Positions 11,637-21,670 of a stretch of DNA of 64,000 nucleotides are shown one piece after another. The DNA is from Aureobasidium sp. EXF-3400. Lineage: Eukaryota > Ascomycota > Dothideomycetes > Dothideales > Saccotheciaceae. Every line of letters begins with the position of its first letter. Within the stretch, counting starts at the first letter, position 1. The stretch lies in contig SWBL01000017.1 in NCBI GenBank assembly GCA_024195585.1, positions 1 through 64,000 of the forward strand, read 5' to 3'. Under the pieces are notes generated by a model, which did no database searches, was not told where the DNA came from, and saw nothing but the letters and a program-made list of their open reading frames with translations. Position numbers and translations under genes: made by a program.

Positions 11637-12586
11637 TCACTCAACCTGCTGTTTGCCTGCCACGCTCAACCATTCCAGTTCAACCCCATCATAGTTGTCC
11701 TGGCTCTTCTTCATCTCAAACTCGAGTCCCTGCACTGCTCCTTCTGCACTGTCTGCTGCCTCATCTGACATTGGTGACAGTGCCATCTTCCAGGTATGCT
11801 TATCACCGATCCAGCGACATCCCAAATCCAGCTCCTTCGTCACCCTCTTCTGCTCCGGAATCTTCTGGATGAACTGCCAGCCTCTGTCCTTGTACTTTTG
11901 TGTAAGGATGACGCCGTTGAAGTAGTCTGGGATACGGGTAGGGTATGACTGACGCTTCAGGAACGTAGCATTGGGAAAGACGCAGTAGGCATGGTTGCCC
12001 GTAATGGCATTGACCAGCGCAGTCGTGTAGGTCGAGAGCGTAGAGTGGATAGGGTGCTTGATAGTCAGGATGACCTCCAGCCTGATGAACTCGCCGCCAA
12101 CTATCTTGTCGTACTGATGGACCTGTAACCACTTTCAGTACATCGCAAAAACGGCGATTTTCACAGACTTACCATGTCAACATGCATCCAGCTGTACTTT
12201 CCGACCTTGCGACAAGCAAGATCATATCCTTCGACTTCTTCGATGTAGCGACAGAAGGCATCTGCCTTTTCGCCAACCTGCACGCAGATGTCCAGATCCG
12301 AGCCAATCCAATCCACACGGTCCATGAACTGCAGGGCAAAGCTACCAGAGATGATGCCATCGAGCTCGGCCAACCTCTTTCTGAATCCGAGAGGGTCGTT
12401 GACGAACTTCTTGAGTCGATGGTTGATGTCCCAGACGCCGTTGCTGACCATCTTCTGATACACAGGCTTGAGTTCGCGGCAGGTGCGGGTGAGTGCGATT
12501 ATGTCCTTGATGGGAAGGTGCGAAGTGATGGCATCGAAAATGGGTGGATATCTGTTCGTGCCAAGTATGGTGGTGAGGTTGGCCAT
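11637..12586 (-). CDS. F-box protein with a nucleotidyltransferase-like motif
   Basis: Exons 12173-12586 and 11637-12122 join in phase 0 (donor GTAAGT, acceptor TACAG), giving 299 aa. The N-terminus has an F-box-like helix pair (YPPIFDAITSHLPIKDII, then LTRTCRELKPVY). It is followed by IISGSFALQF and, 14 residues after the GS, SDLDICVQ. This GS...DhD spacing is the signature of nucleotidyltransferase-fold proteins. A third catalytic acid is not obvious; HVDM at the exon junction is one candidate. The C-terminal part has strands around VILTIKHPIHSTLSTY and a tail rich in acidic residues. The F-box would imply a Skp1/Cullin-1 link. Enzyme activity is unproven and the domain may be degenerate. 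Confidence 0.78.
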
Positions 12587-13264
12587 GCTGAGTTGTGTTG
12601 TTGGTTGGTGTACACGCGGATGGTGAAGTAGTGTTTTAAGTCGTCAAAAATGTTGAGATTGACGTTCGACGTATCAGTCAGAAGCTGTGCAGCCTCCGAA
12701 AGAACCTCCTTGCGTGAGTGAGTGAATGGGAGAAGGTGATGCTTCCTTAGTGGTGTCGAGATATTGCATGCGTTTGGCATGCTGTTTGCTGCAAGCCAAC
12801 CACTTTCGATTCTGATTGCCAACGTAACTCACCAACCACCGCAACTCATCTCAAGATCTATTGACGGGTACTGCTGATCAAAACCGATGTTTATTGATCA
12901 AATTGCGGACCAGACAGGTTGTAATGTGGTTGTTTCAAGATGATGGAGTCTGGGCCAGGGTGTGAGGATTGGCAAAAAGGACTTGGTCACAGCAGAAATC
13001 ATGAACAAGGACACTAGCAAGCATGAAGTTCAAAAGTGGACCGTTGCAATAAACCAGCCAGAGCAAAGAGAGAGATGGATGGAAAAGATGAATTCATCTA
13101 TTAATGCTAGTCGTAAATTCGTTATATAGTAGTACACATTTCTTCGACTCAATGACTGCTCGTGTAATGCAGGTTTTCCCCAAACACCACCCCTATGGTC
13201 TATACGCTGGTATCACCAATCATGTATCCATCATTAATCTCAATCACTCCACAATCTTCATGCT
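12587..13264. other. Intergenic spacer
   Basis: Promoter side of the F-box gene and 3' side of the aquaporin. Nothing else recognised. Confidence 0.6.
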
Positions 13265-14179
13265 TTAGACGATCTCATCGGCACCGGCATGGTCCTGGTC
13301 GGGATTGGCCTCTTCGTACTTGAAGAACTTGCAGAAGCGGTAGTAACCGGCAGCGAGCAGACCACCGAGTCCGGGACCGATCCAGTAGATGTAGTGTGCT
13401 TGGTTGAAACTAGCAGCAGCAACGCAAGGACCGAACGAGCGAGCGGGGTTAAGACTGCCACCGGTGTAGTAGACACCTAGCATTGTAATTAGAGATGTAA
13501 TCAAGCAGATCAGAGAACATGAGCTTACCTGCGAGCTCAGCAACGAACAGAGCCAATCCAATACCGATGGGGGCGAGGAAAGTAGTCTTCGACTTCTCGG
13601 CTGCCAACATAAGGACGGTGAAGACGAGGAAGGATGTCAGGAACATCTCAAAGAAGAGGCCCTGGGCCTCGGACATGCCAGGAGCCAGAACGGTACGAGT
13701 AGCTGCGATGTCACCAGGGAGCATGCAGCTCACCAGAGCAGCAGCGACGATGCCTCCAAGAATTTGAGCGGGGAATAGAACGAGGCCTCTGATCCAGTTT
13801 AGTTGACCAGCAGCGACCATACCAAGCGTGACACTGGTATTCTGGTTAGCGCCAATGGCCTTTGAACTCGCATGATATTGACTTACGCTGGGTTGAAGAG
13901 TCCACCACTGATTCTGAACAAGATCCACACAGCGACCAGAAGCGACATGCCATAGCCGAGAGCGATGTAGACAGTGGTCGTTGCACTGTTGCTTCCGTTG
14001 GGTGCCTTATCACTTGCTTGCTCGAATGCCATAAGTTGGCAAGCAAATGCGAAGTAGAGGAAGAAGAAGGTGCCGACGAACTCTCCAGTAGCGGCGACGA
14101 AATGGTTCTTGATGGCATGGCCTCTACTCCTGTCTCCTGCCATGGTCTCGAAAGGCTTTTCCACAGGCATGATAGGCAA
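13265..14179 (-). CDS. Aquaporin (orthodox MIP-family water channel)
   Basis: Three exons, 13887-14179, 13529-13833 and 13476-13265, give 269 aa. All three phases close exactly (293+305+212 bases). Both half-helix signatures are present: GGLFNPAVTLG, which spans the first intron, and [12 protein letters not shown] in the last exon. The Arg after the second NPA is the usual selectivity-filter residue of water-selective channels. Six hydrophobic segments are visible. The N-terminus is short and charged and the C-terminus is acidic, without long extensions. It should sit in the plasma or an internal membrane and conduct water; an aquaglyceroporin is less likely because the second loop lacks the Asp that marks those channels. 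Confidence 0.94.
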
Positions 14180-15315
14180 TATTTTGACGAAGTTGATTAG
14201 AAAAGGTCGATGGTCCAGAAGAGAACTTTCACGACAAAGGATGGATCAAGAACATATAGGATTATCAAGGAAGAGATGAGATTTTTGTGACGATGTCCTG
14301 TGCATGCGCATCCCGCTCCTCGAGCAGCAACATGACGTTGCAAGAGTACGAGGGTGAATGCTTGCCATAGCTTAAGGAGAAGGACGGGTCAGATTTGGGT
14401 GCATCCCGTTCCGCGCCAAATAACAGGGCTGAGAGGAACCCTGTGGATGGCGTTTTTCGTAGCTCGATTGGCATGGCATGACCCACAACAGAAGGCGCGT
14501 TTCAGCAAGACGGGCATGAGATGGTGAGATGTCGATTCAACGATTCCTGGCCGCTGGCTGCGGCTCAAGCTGATGTCGTCAGTGCGTGTTAACGAGCGGC
14601 CTGCATGAAACAGCACATCCATCATGGGGCTCAGACATTTTCAATTCGAGCAGCCGCCGACCTCGAAACACCCAATGGGGTGTCGTTTGGAGACGAGAAC
14701 GAGTTGACCACAGAGTGTTGTTGGAAATCTTGGACAAACATTATGCACTCAAAACCGTCGGCTTGAACCTCCACGGGAGTCGATGTTCGAAATTCTTCCT
14801 CTCCCAAAACTACAACTCTATCGGTGTCTAGATTTACTCCTATTTTTGTCCGGAAAACATAAAATCTCCTTTGAACCAACGTCACTCAACACCTTGTACT
14901 CCGTACCAAAGACGTTTTCTTGGTATATTGGGGCTTCCTGTTGACTGCCAAATTTGCGGAAGCGAGTGTGTCAAAAGGAGAAAACTGGGACCAAGCGATT
15001 GTCCACAGTAATCTCTCCCACGGTACAAAGGAACAATAACAGATGCGTGATATTGATAGGAGAGCTCTTAGTCGTTGCTCGCTAAATCCTTTGCATGAAC
15101 GCGTGTGAAGACTCGGGTCGCTCATGACGTAAGGTCATGATTCGTTTTCGATCCACCTCCAACATCTCGCATGCAAGCCCACTCGTCGTGTGGAGTGGAG
15201 AGCACGTGTACCTGATGAAAGATTGACTTCCGGCAACCTGGGAGTTGGATATCCGAGAGGATATCAAATCGAAAGACACTTCTTACTAGGTAATCCAGAC
15301 CTCGAGTCTTGGATA
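14180..15315. other. 1.1 kb intergenic region
   Basis: It lies upstream of the aquaporin and downstream of polymerase eta. Short open frames on both strands show no family features, and no repeat was recognised. Confidence 0.55.
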
Positions 15316-17325
15316 TCAACCAAACTTCAACTTCTTCTGCCCTTTCTCCGCCTTTACGACGTTTGGAGGTCGCCCTCGCCCTTTGCCCTTGGGCTGAGTA
15401 CTGGTACTCGTACTTGGAGGCCGATTCTGTTCCCGCGCTGCAGTGTTCGCTCTTTCCTCCGCTGCGAGGTCAGCCGCCAGATCCTTGGCGAAGTGCCAAT
15501 CATCATGTTCGCCTTGTTCAGTGACCAGTAAAGTGCTGTTACACCGAGAGCATGTATACCGACTAGGGTCATCATCCGCACGTCCGCTTTGCAGTTCTGC
15601 ATGTGCTTTCGGCGTATCGTCCGATGCCATTTGCGCAGAGGGAGGGGCGTCGAAGGGACTATGAGCCTCTCTGATCTCATCTGTCATGTGAAAGTCTTGT
15701 TCTTCTCTCTCAGAGACACCACCCGAACTTTCTTGTCTAGCTCCGAAGAATCGTTGTATACCGCTCTCCTCAACTCGCCTGCGCTTGCTTGGAGGGGGTG
15801 TCTCTGGGTTGCGTAATTCTGATGGTTCTCTGATTGCGGCTGATATCGCTTTCGCTTCGTCTCCCCTCAGTAGAAATCCACCAATACCTTTGTTGCCGGT
15901 CACACCTTCTTCAAAACCGCTGACGCTTAGTGAGAGATTTGCACACGGCCATGCTCGGCCTTCTGCAATGACTTGAGCGAGTAGGCTTTTGGCAATGTCA
16001 AACAGTAGAGTCTCATCCATTGCTCTTCCCAGGGGTATAGAAGCCGACTTACTCCTGGTCTGCGCACCTTGTCTGTGATACAGATTGAGTGTCTTTGGTC
16101 GTCTCTTGTTCTCTAGAACACCCTCTTCGACTAGCCGAGAGAAGATGTCGGCAACGAAGATGCGAATCCATCTCACAGCTGTGTCAAGAGTGTTGATAGA
16201 GGGCCGGAACGACTTTGCACTAAGCATCGATTTGATTTGCGTTCTTGGATTGACTTCACTATGGTCCTCGCCACGAATGATGTTGTAGAGCCAGGCGCCC
16301 GTATCGTCACCAATCTTTTTATTGAGCTGCTCGACGGAGACTTCGAGTAGGTCTTTGACCGTGTCCGTACTGAAAGCCGCGACAATCTCGTCCCCAAGTT
16401 TACCACCGAGATTTCGAATTTTAGTGAACTTGAAGTCGCTCAAGAAGTGATGTACAGCCCGATTGCGGATGATGGTTTGTTGGTTAGGCTTCTTGTGAGC
16501 GGATCCGAGTTTTGCAAGCATCTTGTTTCGTGCAACTCCGGCCGAACATGTGTATTTCAAAACTTCGAAGATTTTGGCTCGAACACCTCGTACTATCTCT
16601 GAGGCAATGACCATAGTGACATCGTCCCAGTCCGGATCGTCGTCCTCAGTCTCAGTAGAATCCAAATCGACCAGAGCATCAGTGTGCCACTCCAAAGCAG
16701 TAGTTGGAGGTCGAGGCAATTGTTCTGTAGGGTCATCGTAAGGCGGAGGACCCTTCAACTCTGGAAACCTTTCCAGCATGACACCGTGTACGTGAGTCGA
16801 CAAGTCCAGGAAGACTTCGTCAATGCTGGCCTTTTCGACCTTGGAAACAGGGGCAGCCGGCAGATGTTCCTTGATTGTAGCCAAAATCCTCCTGCTCTCG
16901 AGTCTGTACGGGTCAAGGCTGACCTTGTGTGTAGCCATGTTCTTGAAAGAATCCTCATGATATGCCCATTTCTCGTCTCCTTCTTTCCAAGTAGCGACGT
17001 GTTGCATGATCAGGTCTGGGCATTGCTTAACTGCCTCAGTGATAGTAACGTGTCGGTTCAGACCAAAGGCGCGTGCTGGATAGTTGATCGCGATAAGTCC
17101 CTGCCACTGTTGAACGGCGAGTGGCTTATCCGGCGGTATATCCAAGCGGACCATTTCGCATTGGGCGTAGAAGGCATCGAGGTCGATGTGAGCGATGACA
17201 CGCAGCGGACATGATGTAGCAGAGGATGCGAGTTGTGCTAACTGTCGGTATGTGAATGCAGATTTGCGACGGCGCTGTGAGCTCAAAGAGACTGGCGAAG
17301 ACTCGAGGAAGTTTGGCGAAGACAT
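15316..17325 (-). CDS. RAD30: DNA polymerase eta (Rad30, Y-family translesion polymerase)
   Basis: One exon gives 669 aa from the ATG at 17325, the start matching the usual fungal N-terminus just before SAFTYRQLAQL. An in-frame ATG 42 codons upstream is less likely. Catalytic motifs are HIDLDAFYAQCEM and ASIDEVFLDL. The helix-hairpin region has SAGVARNKMLAKLGSAHKKP. The C-terminus holds a PIP-like GIQRFFGA, then a UBZ zinc finger (YTCSRC ... HDDWHFAKDL) for ubiquitinated PCNA, and a Lys-rich end. The enzyme bypasses UV photoproducts such as thymine dimers in the nucleus. The upstream spacer carries MCB and SCB-like elements, suggesting G1/S or damage control. Confidence 0.95.
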   Translation of the reverse strand: MSSPNFLESSPVSLSSQRRRKSAFTYRQLAQLASSATSCPLRVIAHIDLDAFYAQCEMVRLDIPPDKPLAVQQWQGLIAINYPARAFGLNRHVTITEAVKQCPDLIMQHVATWKEGDEKWAYHEDSFKNMATHKVSLDPYRLESRRILATIKEHLPAAPVSKVEKASIDEVFLDLSTHVHGVMLERFPELKGPPPYDDPTEQLPRPPTTALEWHTDALVDLDSTETEDDDPDWDDVTMVIASEIVRGVRAKIFEVLKYTCSAGVARNKMLAKLGSAHKKPNQQTIIRNRAVHHFLSDFKFTKIRNLGGKLGDEIVAAFSTDTVKDLLEVSVEQLNKKIGDDTGAWLYNIIRGEDHSEVNPRTQIKSMLSAKSFRPSINTLDTAVRWIRIFVADIFSRLVEEGVLENKRRPKTLNLYHRQGAQTRSKSASIPLGRAMDETLLFDIAKSLLAQVIAEGRAWPCANLSLSVSGFEEGVTGNKGIGGFLLRGDEAKAISAAIREPSELRNPETPPPSKRRRVEESGIQRFFGARQESSGGVSEREEQDFHMTDEIREAHSPFDAPPSAQMASDDTPKAHAELQSGRADDDPSRYTCSRCNSTLLVTEQGEHDDWHFAKDLAADLAAEERANTAAREQNRPPSTSTSTQPKGKGRGRPPNVVKAEKGQKKLKFG

Positions 17326-17380
17326 GTCAGCCTTGTCTAGAGGACTATTCTTCAGTCCATGAGCGTGAGCGTCTGGCGTC

Positions 17381-17386
17381 ACGCGT
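17381..17386. promoter_or_regulatory. MCB-like element ACGCGT upstream of polymerase eta
   Basis: The palindromic ACGCGT, the core site of MBF in yeasts, lies 56 bases before the chosen polymerase eta start. Function is inferred by analogy. A six-base palindrome can occur by chance. Confidence 0.35.
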
Positions 17387-17541
17387 AAAGTGGCGATGAG
17401 TTGGAAGGAGAACCAGAAATGCGACGTGACGACTGGGATATCTGTAGACAAGAGTAGACTAAATTTGTAATGTCAAAGTAGCAGCTAGCGATACAAATTA
17501 TATGGATGCATGCACACGGCCAAATGTTTTTTCGAAGGTTG

Positions 17542-17556
17542 ACGCGAAACGAAACG
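17542..17556. promoter_or_regulatory. SCB-like element ACGCGAAA with a second CGCG
   Basis: ACGCGAAA at 17542-17549 matches the CRCGAAA form of Swi4/Swi6 sites. It is followed at once by GAAACGCG. It lies in the divergent promoter shared by polymerase eta and the small protein gene at 17868. Confidence 0.3.
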
Positions 17557-17867
17557 CGCTGCCGTCATGATTCTTGGCCGCGCAAGAGTTTCGTTTGGTA
17601 AGCACTTTAAGACAGGTAGATTTATGCTATGATTCAGTATAGCCTGTTTCTATTAGCCTACGAGGAATTACTGAAAGAGTCTCAAGCTCACCGACCTCGA
17701 AGAGAGCCATGGTGAAGAGCACAAGATACTCAATGCTAAGATTCGAAGACGTCATCAAGGAGATGGTGTTTCTTCAATATTGAAATGTACTCAGTCCATC
17801 TGATCAATTCTTCCCATATCATACTTCTTCCGAAACCAATACCGACCTAAACAACCAAGCTACCAAA

Positions 17868-18194
17868 ATGTCACTTCGCTCACCCACCTTCCTCATGGGA
17901 TTGGCCAACCTGTTCGCTATTGGCGGCGCTACATACCATCTCCGAAGCCATCATATCTACAACCTCGAAGAGCACGAAGCACGAATGGACGAGCTTGAGG
18001 GTACCTTGAGAGGTCACATTGGATTGATCGAAGAATCCCTCGAACGACTGGAGGGCAAGCAGATCACCAAGGGCCAGAAGACGTGAGTCGCAGCTTCCCC
18101 ACTGCTTCGAGAAGATGTACTGAACACTGACAGCGAGGACTTGTACACCAAGCGAGGGCGGGACGAGAAGCAGGATAAGCAGAAGAAGCAGTAG
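17868..18194 (+). CDS. Small membrane protein of unknown function, 91 aa
   Basis: Exons 17868-18082 and 18134-18194 join in phase 2 (donor GTGAGT, branch/acceptor CTGACAG). The start has good context (ACCAAAATGTC). The N-terminus (about residues 5-24) is hydrophobic and Gly/Ala-rich with a preceding Arg, so it could be a membrane anchor or a mitochondrial inner-membrane segment. Residues about 33-65 form an acidic/basic amphipathic helix (LEEHEARMDELEGTL), and the tail is very Lys/Gln/Asp-rich. I do not recognise the family. Good splice signals and a continuous frame across the intron support it as real. Confidence 0.72.
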
Positions 18195-18494
18195 GAGGCA
18201 TGGGATACCAGATGAAGGTTGTTAGCAATAATAGAAAGACAGATGAATGCCATATAAATAAATGCTATGCCCCATGATCTTGGCGGGAGGAAGTTCATGG
18301 ATTTGGCCCGTGCGGCAGGAGCAAGGGTCTCGGATCCCCCTTTGCTGGCTGCACCTCCCCCATACCTTGACAAGAAGCAACCCCGACAGCAATTGCTCCC
18401 GCCATCCGAATACATCGCCTTCACCACACTCGTTCATTGTACTTGACTGTCGCCAACCAGTCGCCTCGGACTTCACCTCCACCCCCAGCACATC
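18195..18494. other. Promoter region of the septin gene
   Basis: 300-base spacer between the small protein gene and the septin start; CT-rich just before the ATG. Confidence 0.6.
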
Positions 18495-19982
18495 ATGTCT
18501 TCCTATGTACGTGCGCTCCCAGCTCAATGTCGCTGTCTCTGATGTGTCTAATGGCGGCCACTGACACAGCCACAGATTAGGCGCAAGAAGAATGTCAAGA
18601 AGGGTATCCAGTTCTGTATCATGGTCTGCGGTGCATCCGGCACTGGTGAGCACAATCAACAACACTCGCCCATCAACATTGTCGACTAACCAATCGCGCC
18701 AAGGTCGTACCACCTTCGTCAACACACTCTGCGGCAAGAGTGTCCTCTCCGGTGTCGAGCAAGATGACCCTGTCAACGCACACATTGAAGGCGGTGTTCA
18801 AATAAAGCCCGTCACCGTTGGTACGATACTAGAATCTCGGTCGCCGCCACTACCATAATGCTCATATTTGTCTGCAGAGCTCGAACTCGATGAGGAGGGT
18901 ACCCGAATCTCGTTGACCGTTGTCGACACTCCTGGATTCGGCGACCAAGTCGACAATGAATCAAGGTGCTTAGCCCTCACCTCTGATGAACGAATGGCTT
19001 CAACTGACACGCATTCTCAGCTTCGGCGAAATCGTCGGCTACCTCGAGCGCCAGTACGACGACATTCTCGCTGAAGAGTCCCGCATCAAGCGTAACCCTC
19101 GATTCCGCGACAATCGTGTACACGTCTTGCTCTACTTCATCACACCTACCGGTCACGGGTATGCTCATCTGTACTCCCACCCGCCTCGCCGAACCCTTCT
19201 GACCTTTTGCTACCAGTCTCCGTGAACTTGACATCGAACTCATGAAGCGCCTGTCACCTCGCGTCAACGTCATTCCCGTCATCGGAAAGGCCGACTCCCT
19301 GACTCCCGCCGAGCTCGCCGAGACCAAGAAGCTTGTCATGGAGGACATTGAGCACTACCGCATCCCCGTCTACAACTTCCCCTACGACATCGAGGAGGAC
19401 GACGAAGACACTGTTGAGGAGAACGCCGAACTCCGTGGACTCATGCCGTTCGCTATCGTCGGATCCGAGGACACAGTCGAGATTGGAGGCCGTGTTGTCA
19501 GAGCTCGCCAATACCCCTGGGGACTGGTCGAGGTGGACAACCCGCGTCACAGCGACTTCCTGGCCATTAGAAGTGCCCTGCTTCACAGCCATTTGGCCGA
19601 CCTGAAAGAGATTACACACGACTTCCTCTACGAAAACTACCGCACGGAGAAGCTCAGCAAGAGCGTCGAAGGCGGAGCCACTGCGTATGTGACCCAGGAC
19701 ATATTATTATTATCAGCGGGAACTAACGGTATTGGCAGCGATCACTCACTCGCTCCGGAAGACCTGGCATCACAATCAGTCCGCCTTAAGGAGGAGCAGC
19801 TGCGTCGCGAAGAGGAGAAGCTCAAGGAGATCGAACTCAAGGTGCAGCGCGAAATTAACGAGAAGCGACAGGAGCTGTTGGCCAGAGAGAGCCAGCTGCG
19901 CGAGATCGAGGCACGCATGCACAGAGAGCAGAGCGCGCTCAGTGTTAACGACACCGAGTCGACCGAGGCCGGAGCCGCCTAA
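18495..19982 (+). CDS. aspA: Septin, Cdc11/AspA group
   Basis: Seven exons, 18495-18506, 18576-18645, 18704-18820, 18878-18965, 19021-19158, 19217-19684 and 19739-19982, give 378 aa. All phases close. Features in order: a basic region (IRRKKNVKKG) for phosphoinositide binding, a P-loop in the form GASGTGRTTF (Arg in place of the usual Lys), the switch motif VVDTPGFGDQ, GKADSLTP for base recognition, the septin unique element, and a C-terminal coiled coil rich in Glu/Arg/Leu (about 310-365). Arg in the P-loop and the sequence resemble fungal Cdc11 (AspA in Aspergillus), a non-hydrolysing subunit at filament ends. It works in septa, hyphal branching and conidiation. Intron 1 has two in-frame acceptors (18569 and 18575), adding or omitting Pro-Gln. 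Confidence 0.95.
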
Positions 19983-20337
19983 AAATCCTACAAAAGTGTA
20001 TCATGTCAAGTGTCAGTCTACCACAGAGGCTTTTGCTGAGAGGGCTCGCGGGAAGAGCCCGCCTTTTTGTTTCCTTGTTCTTTCTCTCTGTTGGTTGCGC
20101 AAAGTATTCCCCCTGATATTGCTGTATTCAAAGATGGCCTACCTTTAGTCTGTAATACTATCTTCAAAAGCACTCTACACGATAGACACTGTTCTTGACT
20201 GCATGTACGAGTAGACAGCCCTTGCACTTTGGCTATACAGCAGAAGCATGTGATTCTTGGCGTCGTCAACCATGCAGGTCCTCGTTGATGCCACATGTAC
20301 TCGGTTACATACACGTCGTACCACACATATAACAACC
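19983..20337. other. Spacer, septin 3' end to phosphatase gene
   Basis: It holds the septin 3' region with a strong hairpin at 20042-20060, then the promoter of the next gene. Confidence 0.6.
20042..20060 (+). other. Hairpin followed by T5 in the septin 3' region
   Basis: GGGCTC (20042-20047) pairs with GAGCCC (20055-20060) around a 7-base loop, and TTTTT begins at 20064. In a eukaryote this is not a normal polymerase II terminator; it may be a 3' UTR stem. Confidence 0.4.
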
Positions 20338-21312
20338 ATGGCCGAACTCTTCGATCAAGCACCCGAACTGCCGCCTCCGTTCGTAAACATCAGTGGCATC
20401 GCCAACTTCCGCGACATTGGCGGCTACAGCACAACAACCCCCACCCACCAATCCATCCGCAACAACCTCGTCTACCGCTGCGCCGACCCCAGCAAAGTCC
20501 AACCCTCAGGCCTCTCAAAACTAAAAGAGCTAGGAGTAAAAAAAGTCTTCGACCTACGCAGTATACCCGAAATTTCCAAACAAGGACCAGAATGGGCAGG
20601 CGTTGCAGTAGAAAAGGAAGTGTTTACCACACGACCTGAAGGCAGTGATACCACAGAGGAATTGCCTGGAGACGAGATAGAAAGGATTTGGTGCCCTGTG
20701 TTCAGAAACACGGATTATGGGCCTGAGCAAGTTGCTATTAGGTTTCAGAATTATGCGAAGAGTGGGAGTGAGGTTTGTTCTTCCCTTTCTTCTCTATACC
20801 CTTACCTTGCCTTGGTTTGGTATTCTGGGGAGAAGCATAGCTGATGAGAGTGATAGGGATTCGTGAAGGCATATGCTGATATTATGGCAAATGGCCCTCA
20901 TGCCTACAAAACCATTCTGTCACATTTGGCTCAGCCATCGCCTTCGCCGTGTATAATCCATTGCACGGCGGGTAAAGACCGTACAGGCGTCATTGTTGCA
21001 TTGATTTACTTGTTATGCTCTGTACCTCCCTCTACAGTAGCGGATGAGTACTCCCTCACAGACAAGGGATTGCAGCATTTGAAGCCTCTGTTTACAGAAC
21101 GCTTGCTCAAGAACCCTGCTCTGCAAGGCAACGAAGAGGGAGTCAAGAATATGATTTCCTCCCAGCCTGAGAAGATGGCTGCGACCATTGAGATGATGCA
21201 GAGTGTTTATGGAGGTGCTGAGGCATATGTGAGAGATGTGGTTGGTTTGAGTGATGAGCAGATTGCACAAATCAGGAAGAACCTCTTGTCGGATGAGAAG
21301 GCTGTGTTCTAG
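20338..21312 (+). CDS. Tyrosine/serine phosphatase-like protein (Y_phosphatase3 family)
   Basis: Exons 20338-20772 and 20857-21312 join in phase 0 (donor GTTTGT, acceptor ATAG), giving 296 aa. The start at 20338 was preferred to an in-frame ATG at 20257 because NISGIANFRDIGGY normally lies near the N-terminus. The catalytic loop HCTAGKDRTG (Cys, Lys-Asp, Arg) is intact, with a preceding general-acid region and FDLRS. The C-terminus has the usual helical lid ending in a region like DEQIAQIRKNLL. Family members act as phosphotyrosine or phosphoinositide phosphatases; the substrate is not readable. It is cytosolic, with no signal sequence. Confidence 0.9.
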
Positions 21313-21670
21313 ACATCAAGACATATCCCGCTCATCTCGTCTCTAGCTCGAACTGCAAGATTGCTTGGAGATGCAGAAACTAGTCTCGGAAGATTGCACA
21401 AAACACAAAAGCTTGTCATCACAAACTTGCTATTCCAGCTTTTATTGATTTATCGCGGACAAGGACATTTGCGTGCACTGGAATATATCATGATGAAATT
21501 CTCATTGATGCTTCTGGAAACTGTTATCTAGTGATGCTACTGATGCTTTCGTTAACCTATGCTGTCGTTATTTATGCTGTCGTTATTTGCTGCTCTTTGT
21601 GGCGCCGATCGCGCTTCTCATCATACCATTCGCCCTAAGGTAAGCTCTCCTACGATCGAACTGTCGTCGA
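21313..21670. other. Convergent 3' spacer
   Basis: It lies between the phosphatase and rvt 3' ends. It contains a direct repeat of a 15-base unit at 21559-21588. Confidence 0.6.
21559..21588. repeat. Two exact tandem copies of a 15-base unit
   Basis: ATGCTGTCGTTATTT occurs at 21559-21573 and again at 21574-21588, in noncoding DNA. It looks like a small tandem duplication. Confidence 0.7.

Larger units (their letters stand above)
17326..17867. other. Divergent promoter region, polymerase eta / small membrane protein
   Basis: The two genes are transcribed away from this 542-base spacer. It holds the ACGCGT and ACGCGAAA elements listed separately. No gene is supportable. Confidence 0.6.
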
